Of a stretch of 64,000 nucleotides of DNA, positions 53,401-60,611 are shown piece after piece. A program made the position numbers and the translations under genes. The stretch lies in assembly GCF_017355855.1 (NCBI RefSeq), contig NZ_JAFEWD010000015.1:22003-86002 (forward strand). The letters run 5' to 3'. Origin of the DNA: Pedobacter sp. SYSU D00535. Lineage in GTDB: Bacteria > Bacteroidota > Bacteroidia > Sphingobacteriales > Sphingobacteriaceae. The first letter of the stretch is position 1; each line of letters begins with the position of its first letter. The notes beneath the pieces were generated by a model. The model searched no databases. It was not told the origin of the DNA and saw only the letters and a list, made by a program, of their open reading frames with translations.

Positions 53401-53562
53401 GAATTGGGTGCCAATATGAGAAATGTGTTGTTATTTACAGATTACAAGGGAGTTGACCCTGAAACAAGCCTAACTGGTTCCGATCAAAATCTAAGCGGAT
53501 TAGACTATTTCAATAACCCTAGTACGAGGTCTCTGATTTTCAACCTAAGGGTCGGTTTTTAA
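50479..53562 (+). CDS. SusC/RagA-family TonB-linked outer-membrane protein
   Basis: A 1027-residue TonB-dependent transporter that forms the barrel of a SusCD nutrient pump. The signal peptide (MRKLLSSLSVLLLFIGNVLAQ) is followed by a carboxypeptidase-like regulatory domain (RTITGTVTAQEDGLPLPGVS). The plug domain comes next, with IVLRGPASFSGDNQPLIVID and ESVSILKGPAAAALYGQAAG, then a 22-strand-type barrel ending in STRSLIFNLRVGF with the terminal Phe. The length is complete. The TonB box just after the regulatory domain is not sharply defined. It forms an operon with the susD-like gene two bases downstream. No glycosidase or peptidase genes adjoin, so the nutrient cannot be inferred. Confidence 0.95.
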   Translation: MRKLLSSLSVLLLFIGNVLAQERTITGTVTAQEDGLPLPGVSVRVKGTGSGTQTGANGNFSLRASGENPVLVFTYIGYTTQEVNVGTRSTVNVTLVSDAQQLGEVVVTALGVSRAERSIGYSVSEVSGEALVRSGEQNVIQGLAAKASGVQVTSSAGTPGASSKIVLRGPASFSGDNQPLIVIDGVPVNNDVNNITAGDDPYNGNLYGVQLSNRAIDINPEDIESVSILKGPAAAALYGQAAGNGAIIYTTKRGRARNGVGITFSSSVEFQNVNKLPELQNRYGQGASGAYTNATPNSWGPDLLAAGTPIFDNTDAFFKTGTSYNNNISLNGGNEKTAFRVSFGSTNINGIIPNSGYDRYTVRLTGDSELSSRIKVGGTVNYTNSSATRSQNGSNLAGVMLPLLRMPIGFDINNYQNPDGTNNNYFASYDNPLFSAYNNPYTDETDRIFGNIYGDAKLNNTFTLSLKVGSDAYGTVGNQIYAFSSRGNDYGDGSGQMNRTNVSFRNLYSDLLLKFNKKFGTSPFTISGLVGGNINYTQFQSSFQRGRDISIPNFYNFSSFKELYVSNNDTYRNSQALLADVTLDYGNILFLTLTGRNEWSTTFGKNSKGFFYPKADLSYVFSHLVKNQDILSYGKVRLAYSNVGIAPGVYDDRTYFTTPTIADGMTNGFSFPYMGQNGYAISNVISGFGLVPERNIGREVGLELKFLNGRIGLDATYYNQTSRDLLITQPVASTSGFAYKYNNIGKIRNTGVELGLNGDVFKGKDFAWNAAVNWSTNDNEVLELAPGVTELSVGSGFSDPQSFAIVGKPFGVFYMAKFQRDAQGNLLINPSSGLPLKEATQSEVGSPLPDWLMNINNSFSYKNVSFSFLWDIRQGGDIWNGTWQNLNFRGRTKESEARDQTYVIPGVYASGANAGQPNTTQLTGFQYYSNYLGGGGQSNELSVQDGSWIRLRSINLSYRFDTRKVLPKSSMQYIELGANMRNVLLFTDYKGVDPETSLTGSDQNLSGLDYFNNPSTRSLIFNLRVGF

Positions 53563-53564
53563 AC

Positions 53565-54944
53565 ATGGATGTTATGAAGAAAAATATTAATATTTTAGTT
53601 CTACTGGTTCTGGTATTTGTCTCCTCCTGTAGAAAAGGGGACGAATTGTACATTAGTCCCAATAATCCCGCAAACCCCACTGCTGCGGGTTTGTTGACCG
53701 CGCTGGAGGTTAATACCTTTCAAAATGCTGAAGGAGAGTTAGCGAGGCTTTCCTCTATGTTGGTGCAGCACCTGGCTGGTTCCAGCGGACAATACCAGGC
53801 CTATCAGAATTACGACATAACCGAAGGTGATTTTAATAACCAATGGGAAGGTTTGTATTCTGGTACACTAATGAATGCGAAGATCCTCATAGATAATAAT
53901 TCAAGTACTAATCCTTACTACGCTGGTATAGGAAGAGTGTTGATGGCCCTTAACTTGGGTATTGCAACTGATTTATGGGGAGATGTTCCTTTCTCTAATG
54001 CCCTGCAGGGTATGGAAGGTAATTTTACACCAACTTATGATACTCAGGAACAAATTCTAACGACGATTCAGTCAACGTTAGACGCTGCCATTGCTGATTT
54101 GAGTAAACCGGAGACAGCGAATGTAATCGTTCCTGGGGATGACGACATAATCTACGGTGGCGATCCTGCCCTGTGGATTAAAGCGGCCTGGACCCTTAAA
54201 GCAAGGTATGCAAACCGCTTGTCAAGAAAAGACCCTACCGGTTCCGCTAATAATGTGTTGACTTATTTATCAAAAGGATTCACCTCGAATGCTGATAATT
54301 TAGAGGCAAAACATAGTTCAGAAAGTCTCAACCAGTGGGGCGCTTTCCAAAACCAAAGGGAAGGCTATTTGGTGGTCAACAAGCGCTTTATTGACCTTAT
54401 GCAGGCTAACTCGGATCCTAGATTACCTTATTTCGTAAGTGAAGTCGAAGGCGGTGGATATGTTGGCGGCGATATCGCGGATGAGCAGGTCAGCTCTGAT
54501 GCTTCCACTATCGGTGATTTTTTTGATGTCGATCAGGATTATCCAATTTTGACATACTATGAGGCGAAGTTTTTGGAGGCAGAAGCCAGACAAAGATTGG
54601 GTCAAAATGCCTCAGGAGCACTTAATGATGCAGTTCGTGCTTCCGTACAGTATGTAACTGGCGGCACAAATACAGGCGCGACAATAGCAACATATAATTT
54701 ACTGACAGCTACCAGAGAGGCGATTCTCACTGAAAAGTGGAAAGCCATGTTTGGTCAAATGGAGGCTTATAACGACTGGAGAAGAACGGGTATTCCTAAC
54801 CTAACTCCCAGACCAGGTTCTGCTGGGGCAATTCGTGAATACATCCCGGTAAGATTCCCTACTCCACAAACTGAGCGGCAAAATAATCCTAATGCTCAGC
54901 CAATTGAGCAAAATGTTCCGGTTTGGTGGGCCACCAACCCCTAA
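53565..54944 (+). CDS. SusD/RagB-family nutrient-binding lipoprotein
   Basis: A 459-residue surface lipoprotein, the lid of the SusCD pair. The lipobox is VFVSSCRKGDELY (Cys22). The body is the helical SusD-like fold with TPR units, including GIATDLWGDVPFSNALQG and LTEKWKAMFGQMEAYNDWRR near the C-terminus. It begins two bases after the susC stop. A strong terminator follows at 54994, so the unit is a two-gene operon. Confidence 0.95.
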   Translation: MDVMKKNINILVLLVLVFVSSCRKGDELYISPNNPANPTAAGLLTALEVNTFQNAEGELARLSSMLVQHLAGSSGQYQAYQNYDITEGDFNNQWEGLYSGTLMNAKILIDNNSSTNPYYAGIGRVLMALNLGIATDLWGDVPFSNALQGMEGNFTPTYDTQEQILTTIQSTLDAAIADLSKPETANVIVPGDDDIIYGGDPALWIKAAWTLKARYANRLSRKDPTGSANNVLTYLSKGFTSNADNLEAKHSSESLNQWGAFQNQREGYLVVNKRFIDLMQANSDPRLPYFVSEVEGGGYVGGDIADEQVSSDASTIGDFFDVDQDYPILTYYEAKFLEAEARQRLGQNASGALNDAVRASVQYVTGGTNTGATIATYNLLTATREAILTEKWKAMFGQMEAYNDWRRTGIPNLTPRPGSAGAIREYIPVRFPTPQTERQNNPNAQPIEQNVPVWWATNP

Positions 54945-54993
54945 TAAGGAGACTATTAAAGTTAAATAAAAGGCAATAAAAATTGCTAGTATT

Positions 54994-55029
54994 CAAAGGG
55001 GCTGAATTTCAATTATTTCAGCCCCTTTG
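54994..55029. terminator. Bidirectional terminator between susD and the OmpA-family gene
   Basis: A perfect 13-bp stem (54994-55006 with 55017-55029) around 10 bases, with GC-rich core GGGGCTGAA. T- and A-rich ends suit both the susCD and the convergent OmpA-family transcripts. Confidence 0.82.
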
Positions 55030-55042
55030 TCTTATAGGTCCT

Positions 55043-56227
55043 TCACTCCTCCCTCTTCACCAAAACCACTTCTACCCGTAAATTTTTAATAGCTTCTTCT
55101 GCTACTCTACTGTTGGTAAGCGGGCTCTTTCCGCCCATACCCGAGCAGGAAATTCGCTCGTCTGAAACGCCGGACTTCAGTAGCACTTTTTTAACTGCAA
55201 TCGCACGATTGAAAGAAAGGCGCTGCAAGTAGCGGGAATCGGCAAAGGGATTGTGGTTGGTGTGACCGATAATTTTAATATCAAAAGCGGGCTCCTTTTG
55301 CAGGATGTCGACTAGGCGCTCGAGTTCGGGGACAGCTCCAGGCAGTATAACGTCTTTATCAGGGCTGAAATGAATATTGTAAAGCGTAAGCCGGGCAGAA
55401 TTCGTAATCGGGTCAAGAGCCAGATCCAACTGAGAATTAGCCTTGGTCCTGAGATCAGCAGTTTTAAAGATGAACCCCTGATGTTGCGCTGTAACATTTA
55501 CCGATTTTCCCAATGGAATGTTAATTGAGTAGTTACCCTTGCTGTCCGCAATGGTTTGCGATAAAACCGCTCCCGTAGAATCGTCCTCACAAACTACCTT
55601 GGCCGCGAGAGGCGCTTTGTTGGCGCTGTTTGTTACCCGACCGGTGATTTTTCCATCCAACGCTGCTGCGTCCAATTTCAGGTTGCTTACGAAATCAAAC
55701 CCCTTCCCACTGTTTACGTTGTCAATAACAATAAGCAACGTGTCGCCCTTTCTCACTTCCAGGGGCTTAGAGAAGCTTTTTCCCGGGCCCGGGCTGGCAT
55801 AAAGGTTAGTGAATCCTTCCTTTAAACCGGTTTTACCTTTTAGGGAAATATCTGTTCGGGCATTGTTACTGCGCAAAGGACTGGCTGAACCCTTCAAAAG
55901 AGCTGTCGCTAGCGTCCTGCTCTGCGAAAACAACATCCAGTCAAAGTCATCAGTAACTAGGTGCGGTTTGATTTCAAATATAAAAGTTCCGCTTTGGGGG
56001 ATAGCAAGTTTAAGCCAGGTCGTATTTCTTTCTGCTTCGAAAAGATGAGGGTTCTTATGTAAGCCAATTTCCTGTTTCCGGCCAAAGCCGCGGACTTCCT
56101 GTTTAAAGCTTTTCGAGGTATTAACGGGGATCAAAAGGGCACCTTCCAGGTCGCCAGAGTGTTTGACCTGACCAACCAAGTTTCCGGAAAGCAGCAATAT
56201 AAAAATTGTGAGAGTCGAGCGCATCAT
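55043..56227 (-). CDS. OmpA-family peptidoglycan-associated protein
   Basis: A 394-residue exported protein. The signal peptide (MMRSTLTIFILLLSGNLVGQ) is followed by a pre-domain of about 170 residues of unknown type and a CarboxypepD_reg-like domain (ITGRVTNSANKAPLAAKVVC, about 195-270). The C-terminal OmpA domain (about 280-390) has FSPDKDVILPGAVPELERL, IKIIGHTNHNPFADSRYLQR and LSFNRAIAVKKVLL. OmpA domains bind peptidoglycan, so the protein probably ties the envelope together. In the peptidoglycan-binding motif the usual Asp of the xGHTDxxG block is Asn (GHTNHN), a change worth noting. The next gene upstream acts on cell-wall peptides. Confidence 0.88.
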   Translation of the reverse strand: MMRSTLTIFILLLSGNLVGQVKHSGDLEGALLIPVNTSKSFKQEVRGFGRKQEIGLHKNPHLFEAERNTTWLKLAIPQSGTFIFEIKPHLVTDDFDWMLFSQSRTLATALLKGSASPLRSNNARTDISLKGKTGLKEGFTNLYASPGPGKSFSKPLEVRKGDTLLIVIDNVNSGKGFDFVSNLKLDAAALDGKITGRVTNSANKAPLAAKVVCEDDSTGAVLSQTIADSKGNYSINIPLGKSVNVTAQHQGFIFKTADLRTKANSQLDLALDPITNSARLTLYNIHFSPDKDVILPGAVPELERLVDILQKEPAFDIKIIGHTNHNPFADSRYLQRLSFNRAIAVKKVLLKSGVSDERISCSGMGGKSPLTNSRVAEEAIKNLRVEVVLVKREE

Positions 56228-56259
56228 TAGATTTTTATGATGCCTTACTGTTATTCAGA

Positions 56260-57165
56260 TTAAGCATTGGTGAATGAAACTTTAGTATGAAACCCCTTTA
56301 CGAACAAATTTACCTTTTTTCCGAAAATAAGTGCATGATTATCAGAAATATGTCCTGCCGGGAAGTTAAAACATACCGGATATTCGTAATCCTTCACTTT
56401 TTCTAGGATAATCTCTTCTACCGACTCGCCAAAAGGAGGATCACTGTCTTTCATGTCCGAAAAAGCTCCAACTATTAAGCCCCTCAAATTGTTCAGCTTC
56501 CCTGCTCTCTTGAGCTGATACATCATCCGGTCCAGCGAATAGAGATATTCACCCACGTCCTCGATAAATAGGATCTTACCATCAAAATCCATCTCCGATA
56601 CTGATCCGGAAGCCATCACCAAAAGTGTTAAATTTCCACCTATCAGAACTCCCGATGATTCACCGTTTTTCTGAAGCACGGCACTCTCGTACTCATAATG
56701 CAGTTCGCCGGTAAAAAGAGCCGTCCGTAGCGATTCAAGGGAGGGTTTAGTGCCGTCTGGTACATTAAGCGGCATCTGGCCATGAATGGTTTGGATTTGA
56801 TAGCAGGCGTGAATATGACTATGGAGAATGGTGATGTCGCTGAATCCGATAATCCACTTCGGATGTCGTTGAAAGTTCCTGAAGTCCAGATCATCCAAAA
56901 TTCTCACCGTACCGTAGCCGCCACGGGCTGCAACTATAGCTTTAACAGAATCGTCGTCCAGAAATTTCTGGAAATCTCTTCTTCTTAAGTCGTCATCACC
57001 CGCAAATTGATGGTGCGAAGCATTAATGGTATCCCCTAAAACAACTTCCAATCCCCAGCTCTTTAATAGGTCTATGGCTGATTCTATTCCATGAGGAAGT
57101 TTTTTTGCGGGACAAGTAATGGCAATCTTATCCCCTTTCTTCAGTAAGGGAGGAGCGTTGTACAT
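56260..57165 (-). CDS. LD-carboxypeptidase (peptidase family S66)
   Basis: Cleaves the terminal D-Ala from murein tetrapeptides in recycling. The sequence shows [20 protein letters not shown] at the N-terminus, [16 protein letters not shown], the nucleophile in [47 protein letters not shown] with the catalytic Glu, and the late His in [15 protein letters not shown]. All three members of the catalytic set are visible. The ATG at 57165 was chosen; GTG at 57174 is possible. It lies 32 bases upstream of the OmpA-family gene, and both act at the cell wall. Confidence 0.92.
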   Translation of the reverse strand: MYNAPPLLKKGDKIAITCPAKKLPHGIESAIDLLKSWGLEVVLGDTINASHHQFAGDDDLRRRDFQKFLDDDSVKAIVAARGGYGTVRILDDLDFRNFQRHPKWIIGFSDITILHSHIHACYQIQTIHGQMPLNVPDGTKPSLESLRTALFTGELHYEYESAVLQKNGESSGVLIGGNLTLLVMASGSVSEMDFDGKILFIEDVGEYLYSLDRMMYQLKRAGKLNNLRGLIVGAFSDMKDSDPPFGESVEEIILEKVKDYEYPVCFNFPAGHISDNHALIFGKKVNLFVKGFHTKVSFTNA

Positions 57166-57259
57166 AAAGGACACAAGTGCTTAAACTACAAATATGCAGA
57201 ATTAATAGCGGCTGCCTATCCTTTACTGGCAAGAAATACTTCAGCATATTTTGAAATAT

Positions 57260-57267
57260 TATCTTTG
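57260..57267 (+). promoter_or_regulatory. metG promoter -7 box
   Basis: TATCTTTG equals the Bacteroidota -7 consensus and lies 21 bases before the ATG at 57289. The -33 element is not clear. Confidence 0.5.
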
Positions 57268-57288
57268 TCGGAAATTAAGAATACAAAA

Positions 57289-59355
57289 ATGTCAGAACTG
57301 GATAAGTTTAAGAGATTTACGATAACATCCGCACTTCCCTATGCAAATGGCCCTTTACATATCGGTCACCTGGCCGGCGCGTATATTCCGGCTGATACTT
57401 TTGTTCGCCATTTAAGGCTAAAGAAGAAAGATGTAGCCTTTATCTGCGGCTCGGACGAGCATGGCGCGGCCATTACTATCAAAGCAAAGAAGGAAGGCAC
57501 TACTCCGCAGGAGATTATCGATAAATATCATTATCAGATAAAAAAGAGTTTTGAGGATTTCGGTATCGCCTTCAACATATATCATCGTACTTCAGCCCCT
57601 ATTCATCACGATCTTTCGCAGGAGTTTTTTCTGAATCTGTATGAAAAAGGAGAGTTCGTGGAGAAGGAAACCGAGCAGTATTACGATGAAGAGTACGACC
57701 AATTTCTTGCCGACCGCTATATTACGGGGACCTGTCCGAATTGTAAGAGTGAAGGGGCCTATGGCGATCAGTGTGAGAAATGTGGTACTTCTCTTAATCC
57801 GACCGATCTGATTAATCCTGTATCTACCCTTAGTGGGAAAGCGCCGGTGTTGAAAGTTACGAAACACTGGTACCTGCCTTTAGATAAATACCAACCCTGG
57901 CTGGAGCAATGGCTACTGGAGGATAAGAAAAATAAGTGGAAACCGAACGTTTACGGGCAGTGCAGCTCCTGGCTGAAGTCGGGCTTGCAACCGAGGTCGA
58001 TGACCAGGGATCTCGACTGGGGAATTGATGTGCCGCTGGAGGAGGCGAAAGGAAAGAAGCTTTACGTTTGGATGGATGCCCCTATCGGATACATTTCTGC
58101 TACTAAGCAGTGGGCCCTGGACAATGGAAAGGACTGGGATCTGTATTGGAAGAAGCAGCAGAGCGAAGAAGATAATTCTTGTCTGATCCACTTTATTGGG
58201 AAGGACAATATCGTGTTTCACTGCATCACCTTTCCTTCAATTCTTCATGCACACGGAGAATATATCTTGCCTTATAATGTACCCGCTAACGAGTTCCTGA
58301 ACCTGGAGGGCGATAAATTGTCAACTTCAAGGAATCATGCAGTATGGCTGCACGAGTACTTGGAGGAGTTCCCGGGGAAGCAGGATGAGCTGCGTTATGT
58401 GCTGACCTCTATCCTTCCGGAGACATCCGATAGTGAATTCACCTGGAAAGATTACCAGGCCCGCGTGAACAACGAGCTGGTAGCCATCCTGGGTAATTTT
58501 GTAAACCGGGTGATGATCCTGATGCACAAGTATTATCAGGGTGAAGTAGGAGAATCTGCCGGAAAACTGGCAGATCAGGAAATCAAGTCGCAGCTGGAGA
58601 ACACCTACAATGACGTGGAGACAGCGATTGAGAACTTTAAGTTCAGGCAGGCATTGTCAATTGTAATGGATCTTGCCCGTTTTGGAAATAAGTACCTGAC
58701 TGATAAAGAGCCCTGGAAAACGTTTAAAACGGATGCGGAGGCTACACGCGAGGTATTGCAGAATTGCCTGCATATCATTGGTCACTTAGGGACCCTGATG
58801 CAGCCATTTTTACCTACGGCTTCCAAAAAGATCTTTGGAATGCTGAATTTCAACAAGGAAGTCTTGTCGTACGATGAGGAAATAACTTTTACTGCGGGGC
58901 ATAAGCTAAATGCACCCGAGCTATTGTTTGAGAAAGTAGAAGACGAAGTGATCGACCGCCAGCTGGAAAAACTGAAGGCAAAAGCAACTGCTGCTGCTCC
59001 GGCGCAGGTAGAAGTGGCGCCCGCTAAAGAGAACATTAACTACGAGCAATTCCTGGCAATGGATATTCGTGTAGGAACGATCCTGGAAGCAGAAAAAGTA
59101 GCAAAGACAAAGAAGCTTTTGAAGCTGAAGATAGATACCGGTATTGATCAGCGGACTGTAGTTTCCGGGATCGCAGAGTTCTTTGAACCGGAAGCAATCA
59201 TCGGACAGCAGGTGAGCATGCTGGTGAATCTTGAACCACGGGAGATTAAAGGGATCATTTCCCAGGGAATGATCCTGATGGCTGAAGATGCGGACGGGAA
59301 ACTGAGCTTTGTATCGCCGACAAGTCAAACCGGGAACGGTTCAGTGGTAAGATAG
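57289..59355 (+). CDS. metG: Methionine--tRNA ligase
   Basis: Class I synthetase charging initiator and elongator tRNA-Met. The HIGH-type motif is [19 protein letters not shown], the zinc knuckle is [18 protein letters not shown] (four Cys), and the KMSKS-type motif reads [11 protein letters not shown]. An anticodon-binding helical domain and a C-terminal OB-fold tRNA-binding domain (about 575-688: [19 protein letters not shown]) complete it. The ATG at 57289 fits family starts; a frame extension to 57265 begins inside the promoter box. G strongly exceeds C at third positions (about 44 to 25 in my sample). Confidence 0.97.
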   Translation: MSELDKFKRFTITSALPYANGPLHIGHLAGAYIPADTFVRHLRLKKKDVAFICGSDEHGAAITIKAKKEGTTPQEIIDKYHYQIKKSFEDFGIAFNIYHRTSAPIHHDLSQEFFLNLYEKGEFVEKETEQYYDEEYDQFLADRYITGTCPNCKSEGAYGDQCEKCGTSLNPTDLINPVSTLSGKAPVLKVTKHWYLPLDKYQPWLEQWLLEDKKNKWKPNVYGQCSSWLKSGLQPRSMTRDLDWGIDVPLEEAKGKKLYVWMDAPIGYISATKQWALDNGKDWDLYWKKQQSEEDNSCLIHFIGKDNIVFHCITFPSILHAHGEYILPYNVPANEFLNLEGDKLSTSRNHAVWLHEYLEEFPGKQDELRYVLTSILPETSDSEFTWKDYQARVNNELVAILGNFVNRVMILMHKYYQGEVGESAGKLADQEIKSQLENTYNDVETAIENFKFRQALSIVMDLARFGNKYLTDKEPWKTFKTDAEATREVLQNCLHIIGHLGTLMQPFLPTASKKIFGMLNFNKEVLSYDEEITFTAGHKLNAPELLFEKVEDEVIDRQLEKLKAKATAAAPAQVEVAPAKENINYEQFLAMDIRVGTILEAEKVAKTKKLLKLKIDTGIDQRTVVSGIAEFFEPEAIIGQQVSMLVNLEPREIKGIISQGMILMAEDADGKLSFVSPTSQTGNGSVVR

Positions 59356-59364
59356 CCTGGAAGT

Positions 59365-59410
59365 AAATGTGCAAATGAGGTAGATTATTTCTTTAATAAT
59401 TTGCACATTT
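59365..59410. repeat. 12-bp inverted repeat downstream of metG
   Basis: AAATGTGCAAAT (59365-59376) and its exact complement (59399-59410) enclose 22 bases. There is no T-run after it, so if it is a terminator it is not a classic one. TTGCACAT is repeated at once on the right. Confidence 0.55.
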
Positions 59411-59489
59411 GCACATGAAATACCGTTGATAAGTGGTAGTAGCGGTTTAGTAAATCGTAACTTTAAAATCACTTAATCGTAAATCGAAT

Positions 59490-59561
59490 GGCCCTGTAGT
59501 TCAACGGATAGAATAGAAGTTTCCTAAACTTTAGATATGGGTTCGATTCCCGTCGGGGCTA
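59490..59561 (+). tRNA. tRNA-Arg (anticodon CCT)
   Basis: The acceptor stem pairs GGCCCTG (59490-59496) with CGGGGCT (59554-59560), with G-T pairs at positions 1 and 6. The D stem is GTTC/GAAT and the anticodon stem GAAGT/ACTTT with loop TTCCTAA (anticodon CCT). The T arm is ATGGG-TTCGATT-CCCGT. Discriminator A at 59561; CCA is not encoded (CGT follows). It would read AGG codons. A terminator follows directly. Confidence 0.93.
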
Positions 59562-59564
59562 CGT

Positions 59565-59603
59565 AAAACCCAGTAGAAGTATAGTTCTGCTGGGTTTTTT
59601 GTT
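59565..59603 (+). terminator. Intrinsic terminator after tRNA-Arg
   Basis: A 14-bp stem with one T-G pair (59565-59578 with 59585-59598), 6-base loop, ending in a T-run (TTTTTTGTTT). It begins four bases after the tRNA 3-prime end. Confidence 0.88.
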
Positions 59604-59666
59604 TCATGGAACTAGTAGTATTTCGGGAGTACCAATGGGAGCAAATGAGCAGCTCCGGTCTTTCCC

Positions 59667-60269
59667 CTAAAATAAACTTGTCTGAACATCTAAAATTCCT
59701 TTTCTTAGAAAAGGGAGATCACTCATAATTTCGAATCTCTCTTTGGTTATCCTGAACGACCTTCTTAACAATAGGAGACGATCTGCATTTGTAGTAGATT
59801 GATATTCCAGATCTTTCCAACTTTCCCACGGTCCCTTAAATTCTGCTTTTGGGATTCCTTTTGCAACAGTTAGATGACCTGTTTTTATAAAGCGATGAGG
59901 GTTTCCTTTTACATGCTTCAGTACTGGACTGCACGATTTCTGAATGTATCGTGTCATTTCGCTAAAGGGGTTTTCGTCTTTCAATCTCACATATAGCGTA
60001 CAAGTAGTTTTATGAAAACAATCAAAACCGGAGAGCTCTATTTGAAATGGCGAAATATTACTGACATTTCTTTGCAAACAAGCGGTTAACCTACTTTCGT
60101 TGAAAGCCGGTTGAATGATGTTAAATACAGTAAAATGAGGTTTGGACGAAACGGCAGCATCCCACCAGTATTGCCTTTTACAACGGATTTTCATGTCCAT
60201 AACATCATCCCTAACTTTCCTGTTTGGTTGTATTATTGCCAGGTACTCATAGTAGTCGTTATTTTTCAT
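59667..60269 (-). CDS. 2H phosphoesterase (2-prime,5-prime RNA ligase family)
   Basis: A 200-residue protein with the two His motifs of the 2H superfamily: KPHFTVFNII (His-x-Thr-Val) and TGHLTVAKGI (His-x-Thr-Val), about 95 residues apart. The fold around them fits 2-prime,5-prime RNA ligase / cyclic phosphodiesterase proteins. Substrates of bacterial members are mostly unknown. The ATG at 60269 (MKNNDYYEYLAII) was chosen over a frame extension to 60323. It lies downstream of the small membrane protein gene on the same strand. Confidence 0.85.
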   Translation of the reverse strand: MKNNDYYEYLAIIQPNRKVRDDVMDMKIRCKRQYWWDAAVSSKPHFTVFNIIQPAFNESRLTACLQRNVSNISPFQIELSGFDCFHKTTCTLYVRLKDENPFSEMTRYIQKSCSPVLKHVKGNPHRFIKTGHLTVAKGIPKAEFKGPWESWKDLEYQSTTNADRLLLLRRSFRITKERFEIMSDLPFLRKGILDVQTSLF

Positions 60270-60350
60270 GTCCCGTTTATAAGCACTGTTTACTCCATTC
60301 GGCTCTGCCCGGATCCTCAGCACTAAAATCTGTAAATACCGACCTCGCCC

Positions 60351-60491
60351 TTACCCCACAGCCATCCACACTACAAAAACACTTGCAGTAACCACAAAGG
60401 CATAGTAATAAGGGCGTACAGCAGCTTTTCTCTTTTGAGAAGGGCCTCCGGTGCTCAATGCAGCAAAGAGTAGGTCTAGAATGGCTTCCAT
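60351..60491 (-). CDS. 46-residue single-helix membrane protein
   Basis: A short open frame from ATG at 60491 to TAA at 60351. The product begins MEAILDLLFAALSTGG, has a basic link (PSQKRKAAVRP) and a C-terminal hydrophobic helix (YYYAFVVTASVFVVWMAVG). This amphipathic helix, positive loop and membrane helix plan is typical of small membrane proteins. No family is recognised. It lies 82 bases upstream of the 2H phosphoesterase start and 121 bases after the AsmA stop on the same strand. Confidence 0.5.
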   Translation of the reverse strand: MEAILDLLFAALSTGGPSQKRKAAVRPYYYAFVVTASVFVVWMAVG

Positions 60492-60611
60492 TTCTTAAGG
60501 TTTTATTAACGAAACTACTGAAATAAATCGAATTGATTATTTAATGTCTGGGAAGCATTGCCTCCAAAAAGACAAGCCTATTACCCAGAATTTTCTAGAA
60601 GAAGTTCGTTC

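Noticed and set aside
59365..59410. metG downstream inverted repeat as a CRISPR-like or mobile-element end
   Set aside because: Only one pair of arms is present, with no repeat array, no target duplication and no transposase nearby.
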